In this document: in pieces, positions 27,995 to 36,558 of the stretch
How positions within the stretch are numbered: the first letter of the stretch is position 1
Layout: each line of letters opens with the position of its first letter
Source of the DNA: CAIXLI01 sp964587125
Lineage (GTDB): Bacteria > Pseudomonadota > Alphaproteobacteria > UBA9219
DNA length: 64,000 bases
Direction of reading: 5' to 3'
Assembly: GCA_964587125.1 (NCBI GenBank)
Contig: CAZPKC010000003.1
Span: 74,853 to 138,852 of the forward strand
The notes under the pieces: generated by a model
Told to the model about the DNA's origin: nothing
The model's database searches: none
The model's input: only the letters and a program-made list of their open reading frames with translations
Program-made: the position numbers and the translations under genes

Positions 27995-28133
27995 GTTTCT
28001 TACTCTCCTGACGGTTTGTTGGCGGGAAGAGCCTTGCCCAAAATCAATGTGATTCTTAAACAAGCCCCTGATGCTATAAATCGTTAACCACTAGATTTTG
28101 TAGTTTACAGGGAAGGTTCATACCACGGAGAGC

Positions 28134-28143
28134 GAATCGATTC
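28134..28143. promoter_or_regulatory. Abutting GANTC pair upstream of gcrA
   Basis: GAATC (28134-28138) and GATTC (28139-28143) are directly joined, 140 bp upstream of the gcrA start. GANTC is the CcrM methylation site bound by GcrA in alphaproteobacteria. A further single GAATC lies at 28208-28212 and a GATTC at 28359-28363. Confidence 0.5.
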
Positions 28144-28160
28144 TACTAAACACAGCATCT

Positions 28161-28169
28161 TGTGGATAA
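28161..28169 (-). promoter_or_regulatory. DnaA box upstream of gcrA
   Basis: TGTGGATAA on plus is an exact TTATCCACA on minus, 167 bp upstream of the gcrA start. In Caulobacter DnaA activates gcrA, so the position is suggestive. Confidence 0.55.
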
Positions 28170-28285
28170 ATTGTGAGTAGTAACTAGATATGGTTTTTTA
28201 ACCCTATGAATCGTTTATCATTTATTAACCTATTCACAGGCAAAGCAAATTCGATTTTTGCTGAAAACAGGGAAAAAGGACAAAT

Positions 28286-28294
28286 TTATCCACA
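28286..28294 (+). promoter_or_regulatory. DnaA box in gcrA/hybrid-kinase intergenic region
   Basis: An exact TTATCCACA, followed by A, lies 117 bp from the other perfect box and in opposite orientation, with a degenerate CTATTCACA between them. The surrounding sequence is AT-rich. Confidence 0.55.
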
Positions 28295-28493
28295 ACTTTT
28301 TAGGGTTTGCCCCAAGAGATGCTTTAGAAAGGGGTCGATAAATCGAAATGGTTTTTTTGATTCGCTGTGTGTTTTGAACAAATTATTTCTGATAAAAATT
28401 TCAGCATAAATATTTCGCCGACGAAGGCCCAAAACCACACTTACGTATGGTTTCGTTAAGCTGTTTGTTCATATTGCTTACTATGCTGACGCA

Positions 28494-28503
28494 GAATCGA
28501 CTC
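28494..28503. promoter_or_regulatory. Abutting GANTC pair in front of the hybrid kinase
   Basis: GAATC (28494-28498) joins GACTC (28499-28503), 38 bp before the kinase ATG at 28541. The same abutting arrangement occurs at 28134-28143 before gcrA. CcrM/GcrA control of the kinase is inference. Confidence 0.45.
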
Positions 28504-28540
28504 CCTGTCAGTTCGCTCCAAATTCGACAAACGGTGAAAA

Positions 28541-30829
28541 ATGAAGAACACATTACGGATATTCAAAAAGCTGGTTTTGCTGACTGGTTTTTGCGTGGCT
28601 CTTATTCTTTTTCTTCTCGCGTTCACCTTGATGCAGTTGCGAAAAACGATGATTGAAGATCGCAAGACCGCCATTCATCAGCTGATTGAAGTCTCGATAA
28701 GCACGCTTGATTATTATCACAAAGAGGAGATAACCGGCGAGCGCACAAAAGAAGCTGCCCAAGAGCGCGCAAAAATAGTTTTGAGAAGCATTCGTTTTGG
28801 GAAAGATGGTTATTTTTTCGCCCTTCATCCGAATGGGGTCATTGTTTTTCACGGAGTAACGCCAGCGCTCGAAGAAAAAAATCTGACAGATTTAAGAGAT
28901 ATCCATGAAAACTATTTCATTCGAAAAATCATTGATAAAGGGTTCGCCGGTGGTGGATATACCTCCTATATGTGGCCAGAACCGAACAAAACACAGCCGC
29001 TCCCCAAAATAGTCTATTCTGTTCTCTACAAGCCTTGGAATTGGGTAATCGCGAATGGTGATTACATCGACGATATCGACGATGCCTTTTGGCTGCAGGC
29101 TAAAGATTGGGGAAAATGGGTTACGTTTCCTATTCTGCTTTTGTTTTTAGCGACGTTTTATCTGGGACGAACGATCGCCAGGCCCATCGCCGAACTGGAA
29201 AAGGCCAAGACCGCTGCCGAAGAAGCCAATCGGGCAAAAACGGATTTTCTCTCCACAATGAGCCACGAAATCCGCACGCCGATGAATGCGATCATCGGCA
29301 TGTCGCAATTGTTGCTCGATGCCGGGCTTACTCAGGAACAGCTTTCGTGGGGCCGGATTATTTACCAATCGGGAGAAAGTTTGCTGTCCCTTATCAACGA
29401 TATTCTCGACTTTTCCAAAATCGGGGACGGAAAGCTCGCGCTTGAAGAGATCAATTTCGATCTATGCGCCGCCGTCGCCGACGTAACGGACGGCCTTTCG
29501 ATCAAGGCTCACGAAAAGGGGCTGGAAGTTCTGGTAGATTTTACCGCGGACGTTCCGCCGTATATCGTCGGCGATCCCGGGCGATTTAAGCAAATCCTCT
29601 TCAATCTGGTCGGAAACGCCCTAAAATTCACTTCGAAAGGGCATGTGCTGATTCAACTGGATGTCGGATGCAACGAAGGAGAAAACGTTACGCTCAACGT
29701 CAGCGTTCAGGATACGGGCATCGGCATCCCCAAGGATAAAATCGATTACGTCTTCGAAAAATTCACGCAAGCCGAAAAATCCACGACGCGACGCTTTGGA
29801 GGAACGGGATTGGGATTGGCCATCGCCAAGCAGCTTGTCGCCCTGATGGGCGGCAAGATCAACGTCATCAGCGAAGAAGGATTGGGATCAAAGTTCTTTT
29901 GCGATCTTCACGTCAAGCGCGGCAAGTCCGAGCAGGAAATCAACACGATGCCTGACATCGTTCTTAAGGGCAGACGGGCCTTGGTTGTCGATGATTATGA
30001 AGCAAGCCGCATGCTTACCCAGAAATGCGTGGAAAAATATATGGAGATGCGTTGCGATACGGCAACGGCAACAAAAGAGGCCGAGCGAAAAATTATAGAC
30101 GCGCTTCGAGAAAAAGACCCTTATGATTTTGTCATTCTCGATTACAAGCTTGGCGAGGAAAACGGTTTAATTTTCTGCGGGGAATTCACGCAAAAAAGCG
30201 ATATTCAAACCATACCCTTGTTTGTCATGCTGACGGCTTACGGACGTTTCACGTCGCTGGAAAGCATGACTCAACACGGCGTTTCCGGATTTCTGGTTAA
30301 ACCGTTTTTCCCCGCCCAATTGGAAGCCATATTCAGGCTTTTGTTGAACGGACGGCAAAATCACACGCCAATGCCCATCGTCACGCGCCACAATATCATC
30401 AAAATGATGTACTGCAGCCTCACGAATAAATCGCAAGACCTTATACAGTGCATCGCAGGCATGCGCACCCTTGTCGCCGAGGACATGCCAGTCAATCGCC
30501 TATTGATGACGAAGGTTTTGGACAAATTCGATTGCAGCGTCGATACGGCGTCGAACGGCGAAGAAGCTTTTCAAAAAGCGATAAAAAACGATTATGATAT
30601 TATCTTTATGGATTGCCATATGCCGGAAGTGGATGGTTTCGAGGCGACGCGCAGAATCAGGGAAATCGAAGCACCTGCCGGAAAACACACTATTATTATC
30701 GCGTTGACGGCAGACGCTATGACGGGAGACAAGGAACGCTGTATAAAGGCAGGCATGGACGACCACATCGGCAAGCCCTTCAAGCAGGAGCAAATCGCCG
30801 AAATCATGAAAAAGTGGCGGCGTAATTAG
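28541..30829 (+). CDS. Hybrid sensor histidine kinase with Cache-type sensor and two receiver domains
   Basis: A 762-residue membrane kinase. A first membrane helix (about 10-32) precedes a periplasmic single-Cache-like sensor (about 40-185; GKDGYFFALHPNGVIVFHG and YKPWNWVIANGDYIDD are typical), and a second helix is at about 190-208. The dimerisation domain has SHEIRTPMN with His at residue 242. The ATPase domain has NLVGNALKF, DTGIGIPKD and GGTGLGLAIAK. Receiver 1 has its phospho-acceptor Asp at 534 (VILDYKLG), and receiver 2 at 691 (FMDCHMPE); each ends with a KPF motif. No response regulator or Hpt gene is adjacent. The first 200 codons are AT-richer than the kinase part. It overlaps the convergent secD stop by 4 bp. 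Confidence 0.92.
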   Translation: MKNTLRIFKKLVLLTGFCVALILFLLAFTLMQLRKTMIEDRKTAIHQLIEVSISTLDYYHKEEITGERTKEAAQERAKIVLRSIRFGKDGYFFALHPNGVIVFHGVTPALEEKNLTDLRDIHENYFIRKIIDKGFAGGGYTSYMWPEPNKTQPLPKIVYSVLYKPWNWVIANGDYIDDIDDAFWLQAKDWGKWVTFPILLLFLATFYLGRTIARPIAELEKAKTAAEEANRAKTDFLSTMSHEIRTPMNAIIGMSQLLLDAGLTQEQLSWGRIIYQSGESLLSLINDILDFSKIGDGKLALEEINFDLCAAVADVTDGLSIKAHEKGLEVLVDFTADVPPYIVGDPGRFKQILFNLVGNALKFTSKGHVLIQLDVGCNEGENVTLNVSVQDTGIGIPKDKIDYVFEKFTQAEKSTTRRFGGTGLGLAIAKQLVALMGGKINVISEEGLGSKFFCDLHVKRGKSEQEINTMPDIVLKGRRALVVDDYEASRMLTQKCVEKYMEMRCDTATATKEAERKIIDALREKDPYDFVILDYKLGEENGLIFCGEFTQKSDIQTIPLFVMLTAYGRFTSLESMTQHGVSGFLVKPFFPAQLEAIFRLLLNGRQNHTPMPIVTRHNIIKMMYCSLTNKSQDLIQCIAGMRTLVAEDMPVNRLLMTKVLDKFDCSVDTASNGEEAFQKAIKNDYDIIFMDCHMPEVDGFEATRRIREIEAPAGKHTIIIALTADAMTGDKERCIKAGMDDHIGKPFKQEQIAEIMKKWRRN

Positions 30830-32391
30830 AGCGGTATCGCTTTCGGCTTTGTCGCTTGCATCCACCAAACAATGATAAGCCGCGTGATCATGAGCGCCGA
30901 AAAGATCGACGTGATGATGCCGATGCTAAGAGTCACGGCAAAACCTTTGACCGGGCCCGAACCAAAAATAAAGAGCAAGATGGATGCGATGAGCGTCGTC
31001 ATGTTCGCGTCCACAATCGCCGACAAAGCGTGGTTGTATCCGGCGTCGATCGAACCGACGACCGAACGGCCAAGGCGGATTTCCTCGCGGATGCGTTCGA
31101 ACACCAGAACATTGGCGTCGAGCGCCGTCCCTATCGTCAGAACGATTCCCGCAATTCCCGGCAAAGTGAGCGTCGCCTGCAAAATCGACAGCACGGCAAA
31201 AATCAGCGCGATGTTGAACATCAAAGCGATGTCGGCGAAAATACCGAACAGGCCGTAGGCAAAGACGAAAAAAACAACGACGAGGGCAAGGCCGATAAGG
31301 CTTGCCGTAGCGCCCGCTTTGATCGAATCCGCGCCGAGACCCGGACCGACCGTTCGCTCTTCCAGAACCTTGATCGGCGCAGGCAACGCGCCCGCGCGCA
31401 AGAGCAAGGCGAGGTCTTGCGCCGATTGCGTCGTGAAATGGCCGGAGATGACGCCGCTACCACCCATAATCGCTTCGCGGATAACGGGCGCGCTGATGAC
31501 TTTGTTATCGAGGACGATGGCGAACAGATGCCCGACATTGGTCCTTGTCGCTTCGCCGAAGCGACGGCCTCCGATAGAATCGAATTTAAAGCTGACGACG
31601 GGCATCCCATCCTGAAACGAGGGCTGGGCATCGACCAACGTATCGCCCGACACCATCACGCGCTTTTGAACGACGTAGTTGCGCGTATCCCCTTCCTCCG
31701 CGCTGGGTAAAATTTCCTCGCCCGGAGGCGCATGCACATCCTGCGGATTGGCTGTTTCGTCGACGAGGCGGAACGTCAGCTTCGCCGTCTGGCCCAGCAA
31801 ATTCTTGATGCGTTCGGGATCATCGACACCCGGCAACTGCACCAGAATACGATTGTCTCCCTGGCGTTGAATGGAGGGTTCGCGCGTTCCGGTTTCGTCA
31901 ATGCGGCGGCGGACGATTTCAATCGATTGATCCATCGCCGCGCGTTTGCGTTCGGCAATTTTGGCTTCGCTCATTCTGAGCGTAAATTCGCCACTCTGAA
32001 CAGTTACATCCAAATCGCGATCCATGTCCTTCATCGCGTCTTTCGCCTGATCTTCTTGCTTCGCGTCCGTTAGCTTGAAATGGATCTCTCCCCCCGCAAG
32101 GCCGAGATCGGTATAACCGATCTTTGCGGCGCGCAACGATGCGCGCGCTTGATCGACAATCATCTGCATATGTTCATCGATCACGTTATCGACGGCGACT
32201 TCCAGCAAAAGATGCGAGCCTCCGCGAAGATCAAGCCCCAGATTGACGGTTTGGTTGGGAAAGAAGGACGGCGTATGTTCCTGAAGCCATGCAGCGCGAT
32301 CGCGGCCTAGTAAATTGGGCGAGGAATACAAAATGCCGATCGCGCATACGACGGCGATAAGAATGATTTTCCAGCGTTCCAGATAGACCAT
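30826..32391 (-). CDS. secD: Protein translocase subunit SecD
   Basis: RND-family component that helps complete protein export through SecYEG using the proton gradient; 521 residues. The first membrane helix is at about 8-25, followed by the P1 domain starting NLGLDLRGGSHLLLEV. The periplasmic head includes RQGDNRILVQLPGVDDPERI. Five C-terminal membrane helices follow, with GTALDANVLVFERIREE and DANMTTLIASILLFIFGSG, the RND-like conserved segments. The start overlaps the yajC stop by 1 bp (TAATG). The expected next gene, secF, is absent; the 3' end abuts the convergent hybrid kinase. Confidence 0.95.
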   Translation of the reverse strand: MVYLERWKIILIAVVCAIGILYSSPNLLGRDRAAWLQEHTPSFFPNQTVNLGLDLRGGSHLLLEVAVDNVIDEHMQMIVDQARASLRAAKIGYTDLGLAGGEIHFKLTDAKQEDQAKDAMKDMDRDLDVTVQSGEFTLRMSEAKIAERKRAAMDQSIEIVRRRIDETGTREPSIQRQGDNRILVQLPGVDDPERIKNLLGQTAKLTFRLVDETANPQDVHAPPGEEILPSAEEGDTRNYVVQKRVMVSGDTLVDAQPSFQDGMPVVSFKFDSIGGRRFGEATRTNVGHLFAIVLDNKVISAPVIREAIMGGSGVISGHFTTQSAQDLALLLRAGALPAPIKVLEERTVGPGLGADSIKAGATASLIGLALVVVFFVFAYGLFGIFADIALMFNIALIFAVLSILQATLTLPGIAGIVLTIGTALDANVLVFERIREEIRLGRSVVGSIDAGYNHALSAIVDANMTTLIASILLFIFGSGPVKGFAVTLSIGIITSIFSALMITRLIIVWWMQATKPKAIPL

Positions 32392-32777
32392 TATTTTTTC
32401 TCGCCCTCTTTAGCGGAAACGGCATCTTGGGGTTTTTCTTCCAATGCGACCACATTATCGCGGTCGATTTTTATTTGCACGCCGTCCGCGATTTCAAGGA
32501 TTAGAAATTTTTCTTCGACCTTGGCGATTTTGCCGTGAATGCCTCCCGATGTCACAACACGATCGCCGCGTTGCAGCGCTTTGATCATTTTCTCCTGATC
32601 GGCAAGCTTCTTCTGTTGCGGACGGATGACAAGAAAAAACCAAACGGCGAAAAGAGAAGCTATCAAAAGAGCCTGCGGAGAAAAGATATCCGCCAATCCC
32701 GAACCGGCACCTCCCTGCGAGGCGGCTTCGTCCTGCGCGAAGGCGGAGGAAATAAAAAAGCTTGTCAGATCGAACAT
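32391..32777 (-). CDS. yajC: Preprotein translocase subunit YajC
   Basis: A small membrane protein of the SecDF-YajC complex. It has 128 residues, with an N-terminal stretch of low conservation, one membrane helix at about 32-48 (ALLIASLFAVWFFLVIRPQQ), then the typical IRPQQKKLADQEKMIKALQRG and GDRVVTSGGIHGKIAKVEE soluble part. The C-terminal tail is charged. It is coupled to secD by a 1-bp stop/start overlap. It is slightly longer than the E. coli protein because of the N- and C-terminal extensions. Confidence 0.93.
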   Translation of the reverse strand: MFDLTSFFISSAFAQDEAASQGGAGSGLADIFSPQALLIASLFAVWFFLVIRPQQKKLADQEKMIKALQRGDRVVTSGGIHGKIAKVEEKFLILEIADGVQIKIDRDNVVALEEKPQDAVSAKEGEKK

Positions 32778-32856
32778 AATTCCTCGCTAAAAAAAACTTT
32801 GGGCCTGGGCGACCCCACGACCGTTGCTATACAGGAAAGACCGACTCAGCAAAAGA

Positions 32857-32905
32857 AAAAACCAAAGGCCGGAGACAAGAAATTTTCGCTTCCCGGTCTC
32901 CGTCC
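32857..32905 (-). terminator. Possible terminator after the OmpA-like gene
   Basis: On the minus strand a GGAGAC/GTCTCC stem of about 7-8 bp, with a long loop of about 18-20 bases, is followed by GGCCTTTGG and a T run (GGTTTTTTC). It lies 26-75 bp after the OmpA-like stop. The loop is long, so the call is moderate. Confidence 0.4.
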
Positions 32906-32930
32906 TCTGATCGTCAATCTACCGTTCTTA

Positions 32931-33470
32931 TTACTTGATTTCGATTTCGACGCGACGGTCTTCGCTCAGGCAGGAAATCATCGCGGCGCGCGGCATATCG
33001 ACAGCGCAATTTGTCTTGGGCTCGGACTTTCCGAGCGAACGAACCTGAATCTTATCGGCCTTGATGCCCTTCGCAACCAAGAAGTCCCGAACGGCCTTCG
33101 CGCGATTAAGCGCCAGCTTTTCATTAAACGCCGCATTGCCTACGCGATCGGCAAAACCGACGACGGAAACGGTTTTCTCGCCAAGGGTGTGATGAAGCTT
33201 CTTCGCCAAATGGCTAAGCTGATGATGCGCTTGAGCCGTCAAGCCGCTCTTGGCAAAATCAAAATAAACGACGCGCTCGTCGGAAACTTTAGTCATGGCT
33301 TCCGCATCGCACCCCCCCATGCCATCCGTAAGAACGGCGATGCCATCCTTTGTCAACACAGGGGTTCCGTCAGCGGTGCGGAGAATTCCCGCATGGGCTG
33401 AACTGGACATCAGGGAGCCGAGAGTGATCACGGCTGCTAGGGCGACGGTTTTAGATGAAAAAGGGGTCAT
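32931..33470 (-). CDS. OmpA-family (OmpA/MotB C-terminal domain) exported protein
   Basis: A 179-residue exported protein. The signal peptide is about residues 1-27 (ends SSAHA). A short linker with a predicted repeat (TADGTPVLTKDG, then GIAVLTDGMGGC) leads to the OmpA-like peptidoglycan-binding domain at about 65-178, with VVYFDFAKSGLT, VSVVGFADRVGN, the conserved NEKLALNRAKAVRDFL, and DRRVEIEI at the end. The first Cys is not in a lipobox, so it is not clearly a lipoprotein. There is no N-terminal beta barrel. It probably tethers the envelope to peptidoglycan. It is divergent from mlaE. Confidence 0.85.
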   Translation of the reverse strand: MTPFSSKTVALAAVITLGSLMSSSAHAGILRTADGTPVLTKDGIAVLTDGMGGCDAEAMTKVSDERVVYFDFAKSGLTAQAHHQLSHLAKKLHHTLGEKTVSVVGFADRVGNAAFNEKLALNRAKAVRDFLVAKGIKADKIQVRSLGKSEPKTNCAVDMPRAAMISCLSEDRRVEIEIK

Positions 33471-33575
33471 TTGCGTTCTCTCGTTTTTCTGTTAAAGGGG
33501 GGAGGAAGGAAGCTATCCACAACGCTTGAGATTATAGTCCCATCATGGAGTTGCATCAATCCCCAATCAATTTCT

Positions 33576-33605
33576 TTGACTTGTACCACCCGCATAAGAT
33601 AGGAT
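33576..33605 (+). promoter_or_regulatory. Possible sigma70-type promoter for mlaE
   Basis: TTGACT (33576-33581) and TAGGAT (33600-33605) are 18 bp apart, about 37 bp before the mlaE ATG at 33642. The -35 is near consensus and the -10 weak. A near DnaA box, CTATCCACA, lies at 33513-33521. Confidence 0.35.
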
Positions 33606-33641
33606 TTTCTCGTTAATTATGTATTAAAGCCACATCATCGC

Positions 33642-34418
33642 ATGAATCCCCTCGCTCTCATCGGACGCACTTTTATTGATTTTCTATCGGTGGTAGGCCG
33701 CTTGGCGCGTTTTGCGATTCGCGGCGTCAGGCATTGTTTTTTACCGCCTTTTTACTTCCGCCAAACGTTGAAACAGTTCCTCGATATCGGCTATTACTCC
33801 CTGCCCGTCGTGGGGTTAACGACTCTGTTCACGGGGATGGTTTTGGCCTTGCAAAGCCATACCGGATTCTCCCGATTCGACGCCGAAAGCGCCATTCCGA
33901 CCGTCGTCGTGCTTTCGATCACGCGCGAGCTGGGGCCGGTTATGGGCGGTCTTATGGTCGCCGGACGAATTGGCGCGTCCATCGCCGCCGAGCTGGGCAC
34001 GATGCGCGTGACGGAGCAGATCGACGCGCTTTCAACTCTTTCGACGAATCCTTTCAAGTATCTGATCGCGCCGCGACTGATCGCGGGAACGCTCATGCTG
34101 CCCATTCTGGTTCTGATCGGCGATATTATCGGCGTCTTCGGCGGCTTTCTGGTTTGCGTTTACGATCTTCAATTCAACGCCGCTAACTACATCTCGCAAA
34201 CGTGGCAATATCTTGAAAACCGCGACGTGACGTCCGGCTTGTGGAAAGCCGCCGTGTTCGGTTTTATCATCACGCTGATGGGCTGCTATCACGGCTTCAA
34301 TTCCAAGGGCGGCGCGCAGGGCGTGGGCAAGGCCACAACGAACGCGGTCGTTTCCGCTTCTATTCTCATCCTTGTCACAAACTATCTGCTGACGGGATTG
34401 TTCTTTGCCGGAAAATAA
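33642..34418 (+). CDS. mlaE: ABC transporter permease MlaE (phospholipid transport)
   Basis: A 258-residue inner-membrane permease of the Mla/MCE lipid transport family that maintains outer-membrane lipid asymmetry. Several membrane helices are evident (about 45-70, 145-175, 195-220, 235-255). Conserved stretches are GLTTLFTGMVLALQS, RELGPVMGGLMVAGRIGASI, AAELGTMRVTEQIDAL, and GFIITLMGCYHGFNSKGGAQGVGKATTNAVV. It is 1 bp before mlaF. The MlaD, MlaC and MlaB partners are not in the window, so the rest of the system must lie elsewhere. Confidence 0.94.
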   Translation: MNPLALIGRTFIDFLSVVGRLARFAIRGVRHCFLPPFYFRQTLKQFLDIGYYSLPVVGLTTLFTGMVLALQSHTGFSRFDAESAIPTVVVLSITRELGPVMGGLMVAGRIGASIAAELGTMRVTEQIDALSTLSTNPFKYLIAPRLIAGTLMLPILVLIGDIIGVFGGFLVCVYDLQFNAANYISQTWQYLENRDVTSGLWKAAVFGFIITLMGCYHGFNSKGGAQGVGKATTNAVVSASILILVTNYLLTGLFFAGK

Positions 34419-34419
34419 A

Positions 34420-35196
34420 ATGACTTCTGTCCCCAAAATCGAACTTTCCGGCCTTACGAAATCTTTCGACGACAAGCATGTCTTGCGCGGCATCGATCTA
34501 TCCATCGGCAAGGGCGAATCCGTCGTTATCATCGGCGGTTCGGGCACCGGTAAATCGGTCACGCTTAAGTGCATTCTCGGACTTCTTGATGTTGACGGCG
34601 GGACGGTCAAGATCGACGGTCAGAACGTCACGAATTTAAGAGGTGGCGCTCTCGACGCTCATCAGGCGAAATTCGGCATGTTATTTCAGGGTTCGGCTTT
34701 GTTCGACTCCCTGCCCGTCTGGAGCAATGTCGCTTTCAAGCTCATACAGTCGCCCCATATCTCGGCCAAAGAAGCCAAGAAGCGCGCGATCGAGACGCTG
34801 GCTTCGGTGGGGCTTGCTCCCGACGTCGCGGATATTTACCCGGCCGAACTTTCCGGCGGCATGCAAAAACGCGTGGCGCTTGCGCGCGCAATCGCTTCGA
34901 GGCCCGAGATCATTTTTTTCGACGAGCCGACAACCGGCCTCGATCCCATCATGGCCGACATCATCAACGAATTGATCGTCAAATGCGTGCGCGAGGTCGG
35001 CGCGACCGCCGTTTCGATCACACATGACATGACGAGCGCGCGGAAAATTTCGGATCGTATCGCCATGCTTTACGACGGGCGCATCATCTGGCAAGGGCGC
35101 AAGGACGAAATCGACCATTCCGGCAATCCCTACGTCGAGCAATTCATCCACGGACGCGCCGAGGGGCCTATCAAGATGCAAGTCAGGAAGATGTAA
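34420..35196 (+). CDS. mlaF: ABC transporter ATP-binding protein MlaF
   Basis: ATPase of the Mla phospholipid transporter, partner of mlaE one base upstream; 258 residues. Walker A is GGSGTGKSVTLK (about 38-49), the signature LSGGMQKRVALARAI (about 142-156), Walker B IIFFDEPTTGLDP (about 162-174), and the switch His is in ITHDMTSA. The ATG at 34420 is used; an upstream TTG (34405) overlaps the mlaE coding end. No substrate-binding gene of the system is next. Confidence 0.94.
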   Translation: MTSVPKIELSGLTKSFDDKHVLRGIDLSIGKGESVVIIGGSGTGKSVTLKCILGLLDVDGGTVKIDGQNVTNLRGGALDAHQAKFGMLFQGSALFDSLPVWSNVAFKLIQSPHISAKEAKKRAIETLASVGLAPDVADIYPAELSGGMQKRVALARAIASRPEIIFFDEPTTGLDPIMADIINELIVKCVREVGATAVSITHDMTSARKISDRIAMLYDGRIIWQGRKDEIDHSGNPYVEQFIHGRAEGPIKMQVRKM

Positions 35197-35239
35197 CCAA
35201 CGTATCGCTGTTTTTGTATCGGAGGACGGCCGGTTCACG

Positions 35240-36478
35240 ATGAACGATTCCTCGCTCGCGCAACTTGAAAAAAAAATCGCCGGACTTGAGCGGAAGCTCG
35301 ATGCCTATGTGACAGCCCAGTCGTTAGCGCAGGTTTCGAGAATTTATCCCAAGACGAAAACGGTTATTTTTGTTTGCAACGCGTCTTTTTCCAATAACAT
35401 CAAATATGCCTATCTCGCCTTTCATGAAGAACTGCGCGATAAAAACGTGAATTATGCCCTTTTCACGCAAGATTCCGCGCAGCAGAACTTGCTCAAAGCC
35501 GCAGGGCTTCCCTGCCTGACGCCCTCCGATCCGCGCTATCTGCCGACGATGCTGGGCGCAAAAGTCGCGGTTCTTGACGATAATTTTTATCCGGAGAACG
35601 CCGGAGGCGCTGTTCCTCACGCGCTTCTTCAGGGCGCGAAGTTCATCCAGTTGTGGCATGGAGTCCCTCTTAAGGAAATCGGCCTGCAAAGCCTTTCGCG
35701 CGTCGACGTGATGGCCGCCTGCGGACCTTTCGACACGCTTGTCGCGACCAACAAATCGTCGCGCGACGTTTGGGCGCAGCGTTTTTCGTTTCGGAAATTT
35801 GCGGCTCTTGGCTATCCGCGCAACGACGTTTTTTTCCGCGAGCTTACGAAAAACGATCTTCTCAACGTCGATTTGGAAACCTTGTCCGCCGCGCAGGCGG
35901 CGCAACGCGAAGGCAAGCCCGTTCTTATGTACGCGCCGACCTTCCGCGATCACGCCGGTCCGGGGTGGTTCGAGAAAGTCGATATAACGAAACTGGCCGA
36001 TTTTTGCGCGGCGCGCGGCATCCTTTTTCTCGTCAACCTTCATCCCGGCGAACAAGACGCCGTCGTCAAATTACGCCAGATTTATCCCGCCCTGCGGTTC
36101 GTCGCGCCGCATACGGATATATATCCTATCGTCAAACATACCGACGCCATGTTGACGGATTATTCTTCTCTGGCGTTCGATTTTTTGCTCCTCGACCGGC
36201 CCGTTTTGTTTTACCGGCCCGACCATCAGGAATATGTCACAAGGGCGCGACCGCTTATCCCCGGGCGCGACCATTACACGCCGGGGCCCGTCGCCTCGAC
36301 AATGGCGGAGCTGATTGCCGCAACCGAAGCTACCCTCACCATAGCGGGCCGCCAGGATTCCGATCCGTTTTGCAAAGCGCGAATTGCTTTACGCGATGAA
36401 CTTTTCGACAATCGCGACGGCGAATCCGGAAAGCGGGTGTATGAGGAGATTATGAAAAGTCTCGAAGCGCCTTTATAA
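35240..36478 (+). CDS. CDP-glycerol:poly(glycerophosphate) glycerophosphotransferase-like protein (TagB/TagF family)
   Basis: A 412-residue protein with a short N-terminal coiled coil (about 1-35; LEKKIAGLERKLDAY), then the catalytic domain of the glycerophosphotransferase family. QLWHGVPLKEIG (about 137-148) carries the usual His/Gly, NLHPGEQDAV (about 265-274) a second conserved His, and TDYSSLAFDFLLLDRPVLFY (about 309-328) the CDP-binding end. There is no signal peptide. In Gram-positive bacteria the family makes teichoic acid; in proteobacteria it usually adds phosphoglycerol or related groups to capsule or LPS. Substrate unknown. It starts 43 bp after mlaF. Confidence 0.85.
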   Translation: MNDSSLAQLEKKIAGLERKLDAYVTAQSLAQVSRIYPKTKTVIFVCNASFSNNIKYAYLAFHEELRDKNVNYALFTQDSAQQNLLKAAGLPCLTPSDPRYLPTMLGAKVAVLDDNFYPENAGGAVPHALLQGAKFIQLWHGVPLKEIGLQSLSRVDVMAACGPFDTLVATNKSSRDVWAQRFSFRKFAALGYPRNDVFFRELTKNDLLNVDLETLSAAQAAQREGKPVLMYAPTFRDHAGPGWFEKVDITKLADFCAARGILFLVNLHPGEQDAVVKLRQIYPALRFVAPHTDIYPIVKHTDAMLTDYSSLAFDFLLLDRPVLFYRPDHQEYVTRARPLIPGRDHYTPGPVASTMAELIAATEATLTIAGRQDSDPFCKARIALRDELFDNRDGESGKRVYEEIMKSLEAPL

Positions 36479-36558
36479 AAGAAAGCCTCCGCTTATTCGT
36501 CCGACAAACCTCTCTTCGTCATATCGCTCTCATAAACGCCTCGTATGAAACCTCACTC

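Larger units (their letters stand above)
27995..28540. other. AT-rich gcrA upstream region with DnaA boxes and GANTC sites
   Basis: This 546-bp stretch has no convincing gene. It is strongly AT-rich, with several TTAACC or GTTAAC half-site-like words (28083, 28225). It holds perfect DnaA boxes at 28161-28169 (minus orientation) and 28286-28294 (plus), a near-match CTATTCACA at 28230-28238, and six GANTC sites of which four form two abutting pairs. A shared control region for gcrA and the divergent hybrid kinase is likely. An origin of replication is possible but unproven. Confidence 0.6.

Noticed and set aside
28206..28409. 67-codon frame between gcrA and the hybrid kinase
   Set aside because: It has no ribosome site, is AT-driven, and lies in a region better explained as regulatory.
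32535..33401. Long plus-strand frame opposite yajC and the OmpA-like gene
   Set aside because: It is a shadow of two well-supported minus-strand genes, with no family similarity and basic low-complexity residues.
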